From: an uncultured Prochlorococcus sp.
GTDB taxonomy: Bacteria > Cyanobacteriota > Cyanobacteriia > PCC-6307 > Cyanobiaceae
Direction: 5' to 3'
Assembly: GCA_902624105.1 (NCBI GenBank)
Contig: CACNWH010000001.1
Coordinates: forward strand, 1-64,000
Length of the DNA: 64,000 bases
In this document: piece by piece, positions 26,675 through 35,808 of the stretch
Numbering within the stretch: position 1 is the stretch's first letter
Layout: each line of letters begins with the position of its first letter
Program-made: the position numbers and the translations under genes
The notes under the pieces: generated by a model
What the model was told of the DNA's origin: nothing
Database searches by the model: none
The model's input: the letters and a program-made list of their open reading frames with translations, nothing else

Positions 26675-27386
26675 GATAAATTTTTTTTTAGGCCTGATTT
26701 GCTTGTTTTTTTCTCAAGTAATTAATTTTACCGAAGTATACGCATTGCCTAGTAAAAATATAGAGCAATTTTTAATTAATAGGGAAAATATATGGCCTAA
26801 TTGGAATTTAACTAAATTAAAATCATCAAATATAAATCAGGATTTAATTTATCCTAAATGGTTTGAAGGTGACTGGATTGTAAAATCTGAAGATTTAAAT
26901 AATAATTTGCAAAAACCAATAATTTATAAGGTCAATTTTTTAAAAAATGAAATGGGTAGTATTGTGGGTAATAGATCTAAAAATTCAGAGTCAATAGGAA
27001 AAGAAATCTTTGGTGATCAGCTTCAAAAAGTAAAAATTGATCCAAAGTCTTTTAATAACCAAGTTATATATTTAAAAGATAATGAATATATAGATTCTAG
27101 AGTAACAGGAAGAAATCAAATCTTTGATAGTGACCTGTTTTTTTCAGATGAGTTTTTTATTCAAACAAACCATAAAAATGGTATGTCTCGTATGAATCAG
27201 GTAGAAATTATGAGCAAATTTTATAAATGTAATTCAAAAGATAATACCAGTAACAAAATAAATGATGATATTTGTGGTTTCCAATATGTGGCAACTTATG
27301 GGTCAAGAGTAGGGGAACCAAATATAAAAGCAATAACTACTAATAAATATAGATTAACTTTTAAATCTTCTGAGATTGAGCACTAA
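26673..27386 (+). CDS. Conserved cyanobacterial secreted or lumenal protein of unknown function
   Basis: A 237-residue protein with an N-terminal signal peptide (NFFLGLICLFFSQVINFTEV) and a soluble body with PKWFEGDWIV, VTGRNQIFD and YVATYGSR. I think it belongs to a family shared with plants and annotated as a thylakoid lumen protein (possibly DUF6816), but I am not certain. The start ATG shares two bases with the divergent CRR7-like gene, and the 3' end overlaps the convergent GST gene by 26 bases. Confidence 0.65.
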   Translation: MINFFLGLICLFFSQVINFTEVYALPSKNIEQFLINRENIWPNWNLTKLKSSNINQDLIYPKWFEGDWIVKSEDLNNNLQKPIIYKVNFLKNEMGSIVGNRSKNSESIGKEIFGDQLQKVKIDPKSFNNQVIYLKDNEYIDSRVTGRNQIFDSDLFFSDEFFIQTNHKNGMSRMNQVEIMSKFYKCNSKDNTSNKINDDICGFQYVATYGSRVGEPNIKAITTNKYRLTFKSSEIEH

Positions 27387-28092
27387 ATATTAATTCTTCT
27401 AAATTATCTCTCCACTGGAATATATTTTCTAAGTAAGGATTATTTATGAATTCTTGACAACCTTCCCCCTCTAAAATTGAACCGGAGGAGGTTGGGAATT
27501 TTAATAAGGATAGTTGAGCAGCAATTGATATATCAGCTATCGATAAAGTATCCCCAATTAAGAAATCTTTATTTATCAATGATTTAGATAAAGCTTCTAA
27601 AATCTTTTGTAAGTCAATATTGCTTTTATTTGATAAAACAATATTGGATAGTTTACTAACATTATTAAAAGGTAATTTATCAATTACACCTTTTAAAGAA
27701 GAGGGAAAATCATCTGGAACTAATGCACTTCTCAATCGAGGATTTTCTAAGGCCGATGTTATCAAAACTTTTTTACAAGTAGAAGCCATTGTTGTATCTG
27801 CCCAGTCTTCAATTAATTTCGATTGAGCTAATAACATTGGATCCTCAGGAAATAATTTATTTGATTCATATTTATTGTCTATATATTCGCAGATCTTTGA
27901 AGAATCACTAATAATTTGGTCATTATCATCTTTGATAACTGGTAATTGCTTTTGACCAGATATTTGGAAAATTTCAATTTGGCCTATGCCAGGCTTAACT
28001 TCTTCAATACGATATGGGATTTTTTTTGCATGAAGCGCCATTCTTACTTTTAGACAAAAAGCGCTATGCCTAAATTGATATAATGTAATCAT
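27361..28092 (-). CDS. Glutathione S-transferase-like protein
   Basis: A 243-residue protein with the thioredoxin-like N-terminal GST domain (FRHSAFCLKVRMALHAKKIPY; cis-Pro in KQLPVIKDD; DSSKICEYID binding glutathione) and a helical C-terminal domain (LIGDTLSIADISIAAQLSLL). It probably conjugates or reduces with glutathione. The active residue cannot be assigned with certainty; Ser or Cys in HSAFC are candidates. Confidence 0.85.
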   Translation of the reverse strand: MITLYQFRHSAFCLKVRMALHAKKIPYRIEEVKPGIGQIEIFQISGQKQLPVIKDDNDQIISDSSKICEYIDNKYESNKLFPEDPMLLAQSKLIEDWADTTMASTCKKVLITSALENPRLRSALVPDDFPSSLKGVIDKLPFNNVSKLSNIVLSNKSNIDLQKILEALSKSLINKDFLIGDTLSIADISIAAQLSLLKFPTSSGSILEGEGCQEFINNPYLENIFQWRDNLEELIFSAQSQKI

Positions 28093-28145
28093 AAAACTAT
28101 GGTTTTTAAAAACTTAGCTAAAAAAGCAATCTTTTTGTGGGGTTT

Positions 28146-28349
28146 ATGGGCGAATTCTTTTCTAATGTAGCAAGATACCCTAAATACTTAATTACAATTA
28201 TTGTTGGTGGAATTGTCGCTTTATTAGGACCTTTATTTAAAAATATATCAAATCCTGTAACCGCTGTTGCTTTAATCTCTTCTATTATCAGTGCAATCAT
28301 TACAATCTTTTTTGTTTTGCAGGCAATGACTAATTCCAATCAATTATAA
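28146..28349 (+). CDS. DUF751/Ycf33-like small membrane protein
   Basis: A 67-residue protein with two hydrophobic helices. The N-terminal NVARYPKYLITIIVGGI and PLFKNISNPVTA match the DUF751 family, related to plastid Ycf33. A GTG at 28137 would add three codons; the ATG at 28146 gives the better N terminus. It is 4 bases upstream of rbfA on the same strand, so co-transcription is likely. Function unknown. Confidence 0.75.
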   Translation: MGEFFSNVARYPKYLITIIVGGIVALLGPLFKNISNPVTAVALISSIISAIITIFFVLQAMTNSNQL

Positions 28350-28353
28350 ATTT

Positions 28354-28719
28354 ATGTCGCAAACTCGTCGAATACAAAGAGTTTCTTCTCTTTTAAAAAA
28401 AGAATTAAGCTTAATATTAAATAATGACCTAGACGAACCAATAATTTCAGATAATTTTATATCTATTTCTAAAATTGAAATTTCCCCAGATTTGTATTAT
28501 TGCAAAATCTATATCACTAGTGCAGTTGAGGATGAAAAAAAAGAGAAAATGGTTGATAACTTGAATAGTTTGAAAAGTTTTATTAGACATAAGTTAACTC
28601 AAAGGGTTGAAATGAGAAGAATTCCTGAATTAACTTTTAAGATAGATAGAGCTTTAGAAAAAGGTTTAGCTGTATTGAAAGTCCTTGATAAATTAAGAGA
28701 TCAAAAAAATAACTTATAA
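28354..28719 (+). CDS. rbfA: Ribosome-binding factor A
   Basis: A 121-residue KH-like protein that binds the 30S subunit and helps 16S rRNA maturation. The signature MSQTRRIQRVSSLLKKELS starts the protein, and VEMRRIPELTFKIDRALEKG ends the domain, as in RbfA. It lies in a four-gene run with DUF751 upstream and hemD 8 bases downstream. Confidence 0.95.
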   Translation: MSQTRRIQRVSSLLKKELSLILNNDLDEPIISDNFISISKIEISPDLYYCKIYITSAVEDEKKEKMVDNLNSLKSFIRHKLTQRVEMRRIPELTFKIDRALEKGLAVLKVLDKLRDQKNNL

Positions 28720-28727
28720 ATTGAATT

Positions 28728-29534
28728 ATGAAAGAAATTAAATTACCTTTGCAAGATAGAAATATTGTAATTACACGTGCTAAAGGTCAAATTTCTGAGG
28801 TAAAAACAATTTTTAAGAATGCAGGGGCTTTCATCTTTGATTTGCCTGCGTTGATTATTGATTATCCCGATGATATGACACGTTTAGATAAGGTAATAGA
28901 TCAAATAAATAAATTTGATTGGATTATTTTTTTAAGTAGTAATGGGATCAAGTATTTAAACAAAAGATTATTAGATAAAGGTTTATCTTTAAAAACATGT
29001 TCTAATGAGTTTAAAATCGCTGTTGTAGGTGAAAAAACTGCCCAATATTTAAGTGGTGCTGGTATAGTTGCTGATTATATCCCTCCAGACTTTATAGCTG
29101 AGAGTTTAGTAAAACATTTCCCTTCCCCTTTAAAAGACTTGAGTATTTTAATTCCAAGAGTTCAAAGTGGCGGAAATAATCTTATTATCGATAATTTGCT
29201 TAGCCGCGGAGCTTTGGTAAAAGAAGTAGCTGCATATGAATCAAGATGTCCAGAATCAATTCCTTTGGAGACAATAAATGCTTTTCAAAGTAGAACCATT
29301 GATGCAATATTATTCTCAAGTGGTAAGACAGTTAAAAATACTGCTTTTTTATTACAAAAGCATTTCGGTCGAGAATGGAAAGCCATCCTTCGTGAAGTAA
29401 AGTTATTTAGTATTGGTCCTCAAACGACTTTGGAGTGTCACAGAAATTTTGGAAGAGTTGATAAAGAAGCTGATAAATATACTTTTGAAGGTTTACTTAA
29501 AGCAACCATAAATTATTTTAGTGAGGAATATTAA
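28728..29534 (+). CDS. hemD: Uroporphyrinogen-III synthase
   Basis: Closes the tetrapyrrole ring for chlorophyll and heme synthesis. The 268-residue protein has the loosely conserved HemD pattern: NIVITRAKGQISE at the N terminus, DWIIFLSSNGIKYL, a central VQSGGNNLI, AAYESRCPES and DAILFSSGKTVKN, and FSIGPQTTLE near the C terminus. HemD sequences diverge strongly, but the order of these blocks is convincing. Its 3' end overlaps the convergent SRPBCC gene by 17 bases. Confidence 0.9.
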   Translation: MKEIKLPLQDRNIVITRAKGQISEVKTIFKNAGAFIFDLPALIIDYPDDMTRLDKVIDQINKFDWIIFLSSNGIKYLNKRLLDKGLSLKTCSNEFKIAVVGEKTAQYLSGAGIVADYIPPDFIAESLVKHFPSPLKDLSILIPRVQSGGNNLIIDNLLSRGALVKEVAAYESRCPESIPLETINAFQSRTIDAILFSSGKTVKNTAFLLQKHFGREWKAILREVKLFSIGPQTTLECHRNFGRVDKEADKYTFEGLLKATINYFSEEY

Positions 29535-29988
29535 GTGAATAGTTTTTTTCGACAAGATTTTTGAATCTATCTATATTTGCCTGTAATTCATTGGTTACCA
29601 TTTTCCCTAAAATATTTTCTTCCATTAATCTTGCAATCATTTTTGGCAATTCATAAGTTACTGAAAGATTGACTGATGTTGAGTTTGTATTTTCTGAACT
29701 AAATATTACTGAACCCTTTGTTGGTAAGCCTCCAATTGATTCCCATTTTAATTTTTGTCGTTCAATTCTTTCTGTGATTTGAGCTTTCCATTTAAATCTA
29801 AAACCATTTGCTGCAAGAGTCCACTCAGTTAAATCAGGAAGTGTTGATGTCTCTTGATCAATTGTTTTAACGGACTCTATCCAGCTCATCCAAAGAGGCA
29901 TGGAATCTAAATCACTCCAGGTATACCAAACATTTTCTAATGGAGCATTTACAGTCGTTATAACATCATGCTTAAGCCAAATTCCCAT
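29518..29988 (-). CDS. SRPBCC (START-like) domain protein
   Basis: A 156-residue single-domain protein opening with VITTVNAPLENVWYTWSDLDSMPLWMSWIESV, the cyclase/dehydrase or polyketide-cyclase-like SRPBCC signature. The fold binds hydrophobic ligands. It lies 2 bases downstream of crtQ on the same strand, and in cyanobacteria this pair is frequently linked, suggesting a role connected with carotenoids. Ligand unknown. Confidence 0.82.
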   Translation of the reverse strand: MGIWLKHDVITTVNAPLENVWYTWSDLDSMPLWMSWIESVKTIDQETSTLPDLTEWTLAANGFRFKWKAQITERIERQKLKWESIGGLPTKGSVIFSSENTNSTSVNLSVTYELPKMIARLMEENILGKMVTNELQANIDRFKNLVEKNYSLNIPH

Positions 29989-29990
29989 AA

Positions 29991-31448
29991 TTAGCTAACA
30001 GCGAGATTTTTCGCTAATTTTACTTCTTTATTAAGCATAACTGAGGCTGCTAAATGACCACTCATTGTAGCACCTTCCATTGAATCTATGTAGTCTTGCT
30101 TAGTATAACTTCCTGCAAGGTAAAAGTTTTCTATCGAAGTTTTTTGATTAGGTCTAAATGGATCCATCCCAGGTGATTCTCTATAGAGAGATTGCGGTAT
30201 TTGGACAACATTGCTCCATAAAAGTTTTAAATTCTTGGATGATGGGAATAATCTTCTCACTTCTTTATCAATTTCTTCAGTAATTTTTTCTTTCGATCTA
30301 CCCATCCAGCGATCTCCTGGAGTAAGGACGCACTGCAGTAATGAACCCATATTTTCTTTTTTGTAGTCAACAGGACTTGTTAGTGCAAGATCAGCAAAAC
30401 AACTAAATGATGCATCTGCAGAGTATAAAAGATTATTTAATCCTGAAGGCTTATTTACATTTGTATTCTTTTTATTTAATTCAGTAACCCAGCCGTCATA
30501 TCTTAGTTGAATTGTCGCTACGGCAACAGCTCTCAATTTATTGATACCTTGAAATTCCTTTAATTCATACCATTCTTTAGGAATTATTTTTTTTATTCCA
30601 GGGACATCACAAGCTGCCAAGTATTTATCTGCGGATATAGATTTTTCCCCTTCAGATGTATCTATTAATAATTTATCAACAATATATGATGAAGAGTTCT
30701 TTTGATAACAGATTTTTTTAACTTTGTGATTTAAGTGTATTTTCGCACCTTTTTTTGTTAAGTAATCTACGATTGGCTTAGTTAGCCACTTATGGGGTGA
30801 TCCTTTTAATAAATTAAGCTTAGATGCTTCTGTTTTTGCCGCAAACATCATAAAAATCGTCAACATACAACGAGCAGATATATCATTGCAATTTATAAAG
30901 CCTAAGGCATACGCTATCGGGTCCCACATTCTTTTTAAACTTCTTTCACTTCCCCCATGGTTTATGAACCATTGTTTGAAACTTATTTTATCAAGATCTC
31001 TTATGATCACCATCGCTCCTTCATAATCAATTAATCCTCTCACGATAGGACTAGTTCCTAATGCGAGTGCATTTCTAATTTTATCAACTATATTTAATTG
31101 TTCAGTTGTAAAAAAAGCCTTTAAGCCATTAAAGGGTGCTCCAATAGGAAATCTAAAATCCAATGATTTAAGATCTCCCCCATTATTTATGAAAAGATGT
31201 GTGTGCTCTTTAGGAAGTACATTTTCTAAAGCCCCAACCTTCTTCATTAATTTAAAAAGGTTTGCGTAATTATAAAAAAACACATGCAGACCCATTTCTA
31301 TATGGTTACCTTCATTATCTTCCCAACTTCCTACTTTGCCTCCCCAAAAGGATCGGCTTTCATATACGTCAACAGAATGACCAGAATCTACAAGATCTAC
31401 TGCTGCTGTCAACCCAGCCAAACCAGAACCAACTATCGCTATTTTCAC
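29991..31448 (-). CDS. crtQ: Zeta-carotene desaturase (plant type)
   Basis: FAD enzyme of 485 residues converting zeta-carotene to lycopene via neurosporene. N-terminal Rossmann motif VGSGLAGLTAA (6-16) and DVYESRSFWGGKVGSW, then GLHVFFYNYANLFKLM, and the C-terminal LAGSYTKQDYIDSMEGATMSG typical of the PDS/ZDS family. The segment around HVFFYNY favours ZDS over phytoene desaturase. It is likely in an operon with the SRPBCC gene. Confidence 0.9.
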   Translation of the reverse strand: MKIAIVGSGLAGLTAAVDLVDSGHSVDVYESRSFWGGKVGSWEDNEGNHIEMGLHVFFYNYANLFKLMKKVGALENVLPKEHTHLFINNGGDLKSLDFRFPIGAPFNGLKAFFTTEQLNIVDKIRNALALGTSPIVRGLIDYEGAMVIIRDLDKISFKQWFINHGGSERSLKRMWDPIAYALGFINCNDISARCMLTIFMMFAAKTEASKLNLLKGSPHKWLTKPIVDYLTKKGAKIHLNHKVKKICYQKNSSSYIVDKLLIDTSEGEKSISADKYLAACDVPGIKKIIPKEWYELKEFQGINKLRAVAVATIQLRYDGWVTELNKKNTNVNKPSGLNNLLYSADASFSCFADLALTSPVDYKKENMGSLLQCVLTPGDRWMGRSKEKITEEIDKEVRRLFPSSKNLKLLWSNVVQIPQSLYRESPGMDPFRPNQKTSIENFYLAGSYTKQDYIDSMEGATMSGHLAASVMLNKEVKLAKNLAVS

Positions 31449-31565
31449 GTTTTAATTTAATTATAACAAAAATAATACGTATTTATAACAAAAGAATGTC
31501 CTAAGGGTATTAGGAATGCACCAAGCTAATCATTCTTATAATATAGGTAATGAGTTACTTCAAAT

Positions 31566-31958
31566 ATGACAGAAACCAAAATTAATGAAAAATTAAAAAA
31601 TTCTGATGATGGGAAGGGAATACTTATTACTGGTACCGCAATACAACAAATATCGAATTTGATTAAAAATCAAGTTGATAAAAAGGCACTGAGAGTTGGA
31701 GTAAGATCTGGAGGATGCAGTGGAATGAGTTATACAATGGATTTTATTGGAGAAGATGAGATAAATTCAGATGATAAAATTTATGATTATTCACTAAGCG
31801 AGGATGTCGCTTTTCAAGTTGTATGTGATCCGAAAAGTTTACTTTATATCTATGGGATGCAGTTAGATTTTAGTACTGAACTTATTGGGGGAGGATTTAA
31901 CTTTACTAATCCCAATGCATCGCAAACATGCGGATGTGGTAGTTCTTTTGCTGTTTAA
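31566..31958 (+). CDS. A-type iron-sulfur carrier (HesB/IscA/SufA family)
   Basis: A 130-residue protein that binds and passes on Fe-S clusters. The three cluster-binding cysteines are at 51 (RSGGCSGMSY) and 122 and 124 (QTCGCGSSF). It is the first gene of a four-gene run on the plus strand, divergent from crtQ. The N-terminal ~20 residues are variable and polar. Confidence 0.93.
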   Translation: MTETKINEKLKNSDDGKGILITGTAIQQISNLIKNQVDKKALRVGVRSGGCSGMSYTMDFIGEDEINSDDKIYDYSLSEDVAFQVVCDPKSLLYIYGMQLDFSTELIGGGFNFTNPNASQTCGCGSSFAV

Positions 31959-31972
31959 ACAACTTTAGAAAT

Positions 31973-32389
31973 ATGAATGATATTGAAGCAGAATTTAATG
32001 CAGCTTTATCTAGATATGAAGCAGGAGAAGATTTAATACCTTTAGTGGATGATTTTAAAAAAATAATTAATCAAATTCCTAATCATTTTGCTGCTTGGAC
32101 TTGTTTATCATGGCTTTATTTGTTGCTAAAAAATAATAACGAAGCACTATTAGCAGCTAAACAAGCTGTTAAATTAAATGGTCAAGATTTGCAAGCACGT
32201 ATGAATCTATCTTTAGCTTTATTAGCTACAAATACAAAAGGTGTGAGAGAGAATATTGATTTAATTAAAAGGATTATGATTATGGCTCCTGATTTAGAGA
32301 AGGATCTTAAATTATCAGTTGAAGACGGGTTCTCAAAATATCCAGAATGGCCAGAATTAAAAAAAATTAAAAAGTGGTTGGATTTTTAG
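31973..32389 (+). CDS. TPR-repeat protein
   Basis: A 138-residue soluble helical protein. At least two tetratricopeptide-like units are visible, the clearest FAAWTCLSWLYLLLKNNNEA followed by LLAAKQAVKLNGQD and ARMNLSLALLA. It follows the HesB gene by 15 bases and precedes the next gene by 2 bases. TPR proteins are protein-interaction scaffolds; the partner is unknown. Confidence 0.75.
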   Translation: MNDIEAEFNAALSRYEAGEDLIPLVDDFKKIINQIPNHFAAWTCLSWLYLLLKNNNEALLAAKQAVKLNGQDLQARMNLSLALLATNTKGVRENIDLIKRIMIMAPDLEKDLKLSVEDGFSKYPEWPELKKIKKWLDF

Positions 32390-32390
32390 T

Positions 32391-33593
32391 TTGCCCAGAA
32401 TTTTAGTATTAAGTAATGGTCATGGTGAAGATGTATCTGGATGCATCTTAGCGAGAAGATTAATTTCAATTGGAAATAAAGTTGAAGCTTTACCGATAGT
32501 TGGTTCAGGGGAAGCGTATAAAAAAGAAAAAATAAATATTATTGGCAAAACAAGAAAATTTAATACTGGAGGATTAGGTTATAACTCACTAAAAGGGAGA
32601 TTATGTGATTTATTTAATGGTCAGATAAATTATTTTTTAAGAAAAATGTGGCTTCTTATTTTAATAAGAAAAAAATATGATTATTTCCTGGTAGTTGGGG
32701 ATGTAGTTCCAATTTTTTTTGCATGGTTATCTAGAAAAAAATATTTTACATACTTGGTTGCATATTCAAGTCATTATGAAGGTAAATTGTCTCTCCCTTG
32801 GCCATGCAAATACTTTTTAAAGTCTTCAAATTCAATAAGAATTTATACGAGAGATCTTCTTACCTCTTTTGATTTAAGCAATCAATTAAAAAAAGAAGTT
32901 CTTTTCTTAGGTAATCCATTTATGGATAAATTATTAAAAAATAATTTTAAGTTTTCAAATAATTCATTTAATATTGCTTTATTACCTGGAAGTAGGATTA
33001 ATGAGCTAATAAATAATTTTGATTTAATGCTAGATATTATTCAGAAACTTGCTAATTATAAATTTTTTAAAAAAATTGAATTTAATTTTGCTCTTTCATC
33101 AGATCTGAAGATGGAAAATGTTCAAAATAAATTAAAGATGAGAGATTGGCAAGTTGAGGAGATATTTTCTAATAATCTTAAACTTTTATATAGTTATAAA
33201 TCTATTAAGGTTTTTTTTAACTGGAATTCATTTGAGAATATTTTAAGTAAATCTGATTTGGCAATAAGTATGTCTGGGACTGCGGCTGAACAAGTTGTAG
33301 GGATGTCAAGACCTGTAATACAAGTAGAGGGCAAGGGTCCTCAGTTTACCAGAGCATTTGCAGAAGCACAGCGTAGATTATTAGGTCAGCATGTTTATTG
33401 CTTTACAAATTTTTCTAGTAAAAATGAGCAGATTAATGGAACTATAGATTTGATTATCAAAATTATTTATCTAATGAAGTTAGATAATTCTTTCTTAAAA
33501 TCTTGTAAAGAGAATGCTAGAAATAGACTTGGAAATAAAAATGCTACTGTAAAAATAACATCTGACATAGAAAAGTATTTAATCAGTGATTGA
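32391..33593 (+). CDS. Lipid-A-disaccharide-synthase-related glycosyltransferase-like protein
   Basis: A 400-residue protein of GT-B type fold resembling LpxB-related proteins of cyanobacteria. Visible blocks are ILVLSNGHGEDVSG at the N terminus, VVGDVVPIFFAW, the donor-site region IALLPGSRINELINNF, and SMSGTAAEQVVGMSRPVIQ. The start is TTG at 32391, 2 bases after the preceding stop. The substrate is unknown; marine cyanobacteria have a simplified lipid A pathway, so it need not act on lipid A. Confidence 0.8.
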   Translation: MPRILVLSNGHGEDVSGCILARRLISIGNKVEALPIVGSGEAYKKEKINIIGKTRKFNTGGLGYNSLKGRLCDLFNGQINYFLRKMWLLILIRKKYDYFLVVGDVVPIFFAWLSRKKYFTYLVAYSSHYEGKLSLPWPCKYFLKSSNSIRIYTRDLLTSFDLSNQLKKEVLFLGNPFMDKLLKNNFKFSNNSFNIALLPGSRINELINNFDLMLDIIQKLANYKFFKKIEFNFALSSDLKMENVQNKLKMRDWQVEEIFSNNLKLLYSYKSIKVFFNWNSFENILSKSDLAISMSGTAAEQVVGMSRPVIQVEGKGPQFTRAFAEAQRRLLGQHVYCFTNFSSKNEQINGTIDLIIKIIYLMKLDNSFLKSCKENARNRLGNKNATVKITSDIEKYLISD

Positions 33594-33855
33594 TTTTATT
33601 TCAAGATTTGATTTTAAAAAATATTTGGATAATTTTTTATTATGTAATTTATTTATAGTAATTTTTAGTGCATTATTTTTTATATTTTCGTTGGTTATGG
33701 ACATCAATGGCAAATCTATTTTTCTTAACTTTTTTAGGAGAATTTGGGAGCCTGTTATATTACCTGCAATATCAATTTTAATCTTTAGTACATTATTAAT
33801 AGCATTTATTTCTTGGTTAAAGAATAAAGTGCTTCCTGAAGAAGAGGATATTTAA
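33586..33855 (+). CDS. Small hydrophobic membrane protein, hypothetical
   Basis: An 89-residue protein with two transmembrane helices (about 17-40 and 57-78) and an acidic C-terminal PEEEDI. Start is GTG at 33586, overlapping the preceding gene by 8 bases, which suggests coupled translation. Its 3' end runs 50 bases into the convergent epimerase gene, the longest convergent overlap in the window. I do not recognise it. Confidence 0.6.
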   Translation: MIDFISRFDFKKYLDNFLLCNLFIVIFSALFFIFSLVMDINGKSIFLNFFRRIWEPVILPAISILIFSTLLIAFISWLKNKVLPEEEDI

Positions 33856-34735
33856 ATTTAAAGAAATTATTTAACTTAATGCTTTTTATCTTTTGACCTT
33901 CTAGCAATAATTTAGCACCATCACCTAAAATTAATTTTAAGGTTGCACCTGGAACAGGTAATAAATTAGGCCTTTGAAGGCACTTCGCTAACGTTGATGA
34001 AAATTCTTTCATTTTGACAGGTTCTGGAGATACAGCATTAATTATTCCAGAATATTTTTTATCTTTTATTGCGTTAGCAATAATATCGCATAAGTCATCT
34101 ATGTGAATCCAACTCATCCATTGATTACCGTTCCCAATAGGGCCTCCTAATCCAACTTTAAAGATTGGTAGCATTTTACCTAAGGCTCCACCATTAACTC
34201 CTAGTACTATACCAATCCGTAGAATGACTAATCTTGTAAAGAATGGTTTTTGAGAAGCGGCTTCTTCCCAATTTATGCATAACTTTGCAAGAAAATCTTC
34301 GCCACCAGGGCTTGTCTCATCAAATGTTTGATCTAAACTATTCCCGTAAAATCCAATAGCTGAGGCATTGATGATAACTTTTGGATTGATCTTATTTTTT
34401 TTTAGATTTTTCATCAAATTAGAAGTGGTATTTATTCGGCTCTTTTCAATCTCTAGTTTTTGTTCCTCTGACCATCTCTTATCAGTAATAGGTTCGCCAC
34501 TAAGATTGATTATGCCATCGCAACTTTTAAGTTGATTTAAAAGGTTAATATCATTCCAACTTTTCTCTTTAGCCAAATTCAATTTCAAAAATGCAATCTT
34601 TTCAAAAGAAGAATTAATCTTTAACTGATTAATATTTTTTCTACTAATTAGACATAATTCATGCCCATCAGATATTAATTTTGGGATTAAACTCTTTCCA
34701 ATAAACCCAGTGCAACCTAACAATAAAATTCGCAT
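33806..34735 (-). CDS. TIGR01777-type NAD-dependent epimerase (SulA-like)
   Basis: A 309-residue extended-SDR protein: MRILLLGCTGFIGKSLIPKL (Rossmann), GIINLSGEPITDKRWSEEQK, and the diagnostic NASAIGFYGNS and MSWIHIDDL. Members are widespread in cyanobacteria and plastids, where related proteins affect cell or plastid division. The C-terminal DUF1731-like segment (LQRPNLLPVPGATLKLILGD) is intact. Substrate unknown. Confidence 0.9.
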   Translation of the reverse strand: MRILLLGCTGFIGKSLIPKLISDGHELCLISRKNINQLKINSSFEKIAFLKLNLAKEKSWNDINLLNQLKSCDGIINLSGEPITDKRWSEEQKLEIEKSRINTTSNLMKNLKKNKINPKVIINASAIGFYGNSLDQTFDETSPGGEDFLAKLCINWEEAASQKPFFTRLVILRIGIVLGVNGGALGKMLPIFKVGLGGPIGNGNQWMSWIHIDDLCDIIANAIKDKKYSGIINAVSPEPVKMKEFSSTLAKCLQRPNLLPVPGATLKLILGDGAKLLLEGQKIKSIKLNNFFKFKYPLLQEALYSLTKK

Positions 34736-34873
34736 TTTTTTTTTAATATTATTAAACCTTAGATAATTTTTTTATTTTCTGTAGCTATTTTGGAAATATT
34801 CCTTGTTTTATTTTGTAAGATGTATTTTTATCTCTAAATTAATAGATTATCATTAAATTTTGATCTTGAATTT

Positions 34874-35119
34874 ATGACAGAATCAATACAAAAGAAACCA
34901 CTAAAAAAAGGAAGTTTAGTCGTCCTTAATTGGGAGAAATATACAAACAGCGTTGAATCTTTAGCTAGTGATACTGAATTACCAAATTATGTATTTGAGG
35001 GTCCAGGTGAAATTCTTGCTATTAAAGAGGATTATGCTCAAGTAAGATGGAGAAGGCCAGTGCCGGATGTATGGTTTAAGCTAGAGCAGCTTAAAGAATA
35101 TACTCCGGAGGAGAGTTGA
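34874..35119 (+). CDS. ndhO: NDH-1 subunit O
   Basis: An 81-residue subunit of the photosynthetic NDH-1 complex, which carries cyclic electron flow and respiration on thylakoids. The KGSLVVLNWEKYTNSVESLA and VRWRRPVPDVWFKLEQLKEY segments are diagnostic of NdhO. Monocistronic, flanked by minus-strand genes on both sides. Confidence 0.93.
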   Translation: MTESIQKKPLKKGSLVVLNWEKYTNSVESLASDTELPNYVFEGPGEILAIKEDYAQVRWRRPVPDVWFKLEQLKEYTPEES

Positions 35120-35122
35120 TAT

Positions 35123-35797
35123 TTAAAAGGAAATATTTCTCTTATCAATGTTCATCTTTGATTGAATTCTTTTAGCCTCTTTCATCATTTGCTTTCCATC
35201 AAATAAATAGTCATCAACATATCCTTGTGTATATCTATCTAATTCATCTATTGCATCTTGAACTTGAGAGAAACAATGATACAAGTCCAAGCCAATAGAG
35301 GAAATAGAACTTGGAACTGCCTGAGATTTAAAAAGAGATGAGGCCTTTTCAATTTTTTTTCTACTTTCATTTAAATAAGAACTAAATTCATCCATTAGTT
35401 CATCATCGTAAGGATCAGCTGAGAGCTTTTTAATTTCATCATTTAAAGGTTTTATTACTTGCGAGATGACTCTATTGATGGGACTATATATCGTTTTTAT
35501 CCAATTTTTAATATCTTGATCTTTATTTGTTGAGTTATTTTTTTTATTTTTTAGTTCTGATGACCAATTTTCATTTTTACTAACAGCATATTTTTCGTTA
35601 TTAAAAAGTGATTTGTCAAGGATGGCTTTTTTTTGGGGATCATTCAAAGTCTCCCACGCGAGCTGTAAAGCTAGGAACTTTTCATTATCTCCTCCAGTAT
35701 CAGGATGGTATTTTTTAGCTAATAAACGATATGCAGACTTTATTTCATCTCTGGAAGCATTTTTCTTTAAACCTAGTTCTTTATAAAAATTTTTCAT
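35123..35797 (-). CDS. DnaJ-domain protein
   Basis: A 224-residue protein with an N-terminal J domain (FYKELGLKKNASRDEIKSAY; HPD at 31-33) and a long, mostly helical, unrelated C-terminal region. It lacks the Gly/Phe and zinc-finger regions of DnaJ, so it is a type III J protein that recruits a Hsp70 to a specific client. It lies 11 bases downstream of cysK on the same strand. The client is unknown. Confidence 0.87.
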   Translation of the reverse strand: MKNFYKELGLKKNASRDEIKSAYRLLAKKYHPDTGGDNEKFLALQLAWETLNDPQKKAILDKSLFNNEKYAVSKNENWSSELKNKKNNSTNKDQDIKNWIKTIYSPINRVISQVIKPLNDEIKKLSADPYDDELMDEFSSYLNESRKKIEKASSLFKSQAVPSSISSIGLDLYHCFSQVQDAIDELDRYTQGYVDDYLFDGKQMMKEAKRIQSKMNIDKRNISF

Positions 35798-35808
35798 TAC
35801 TAATTTTG

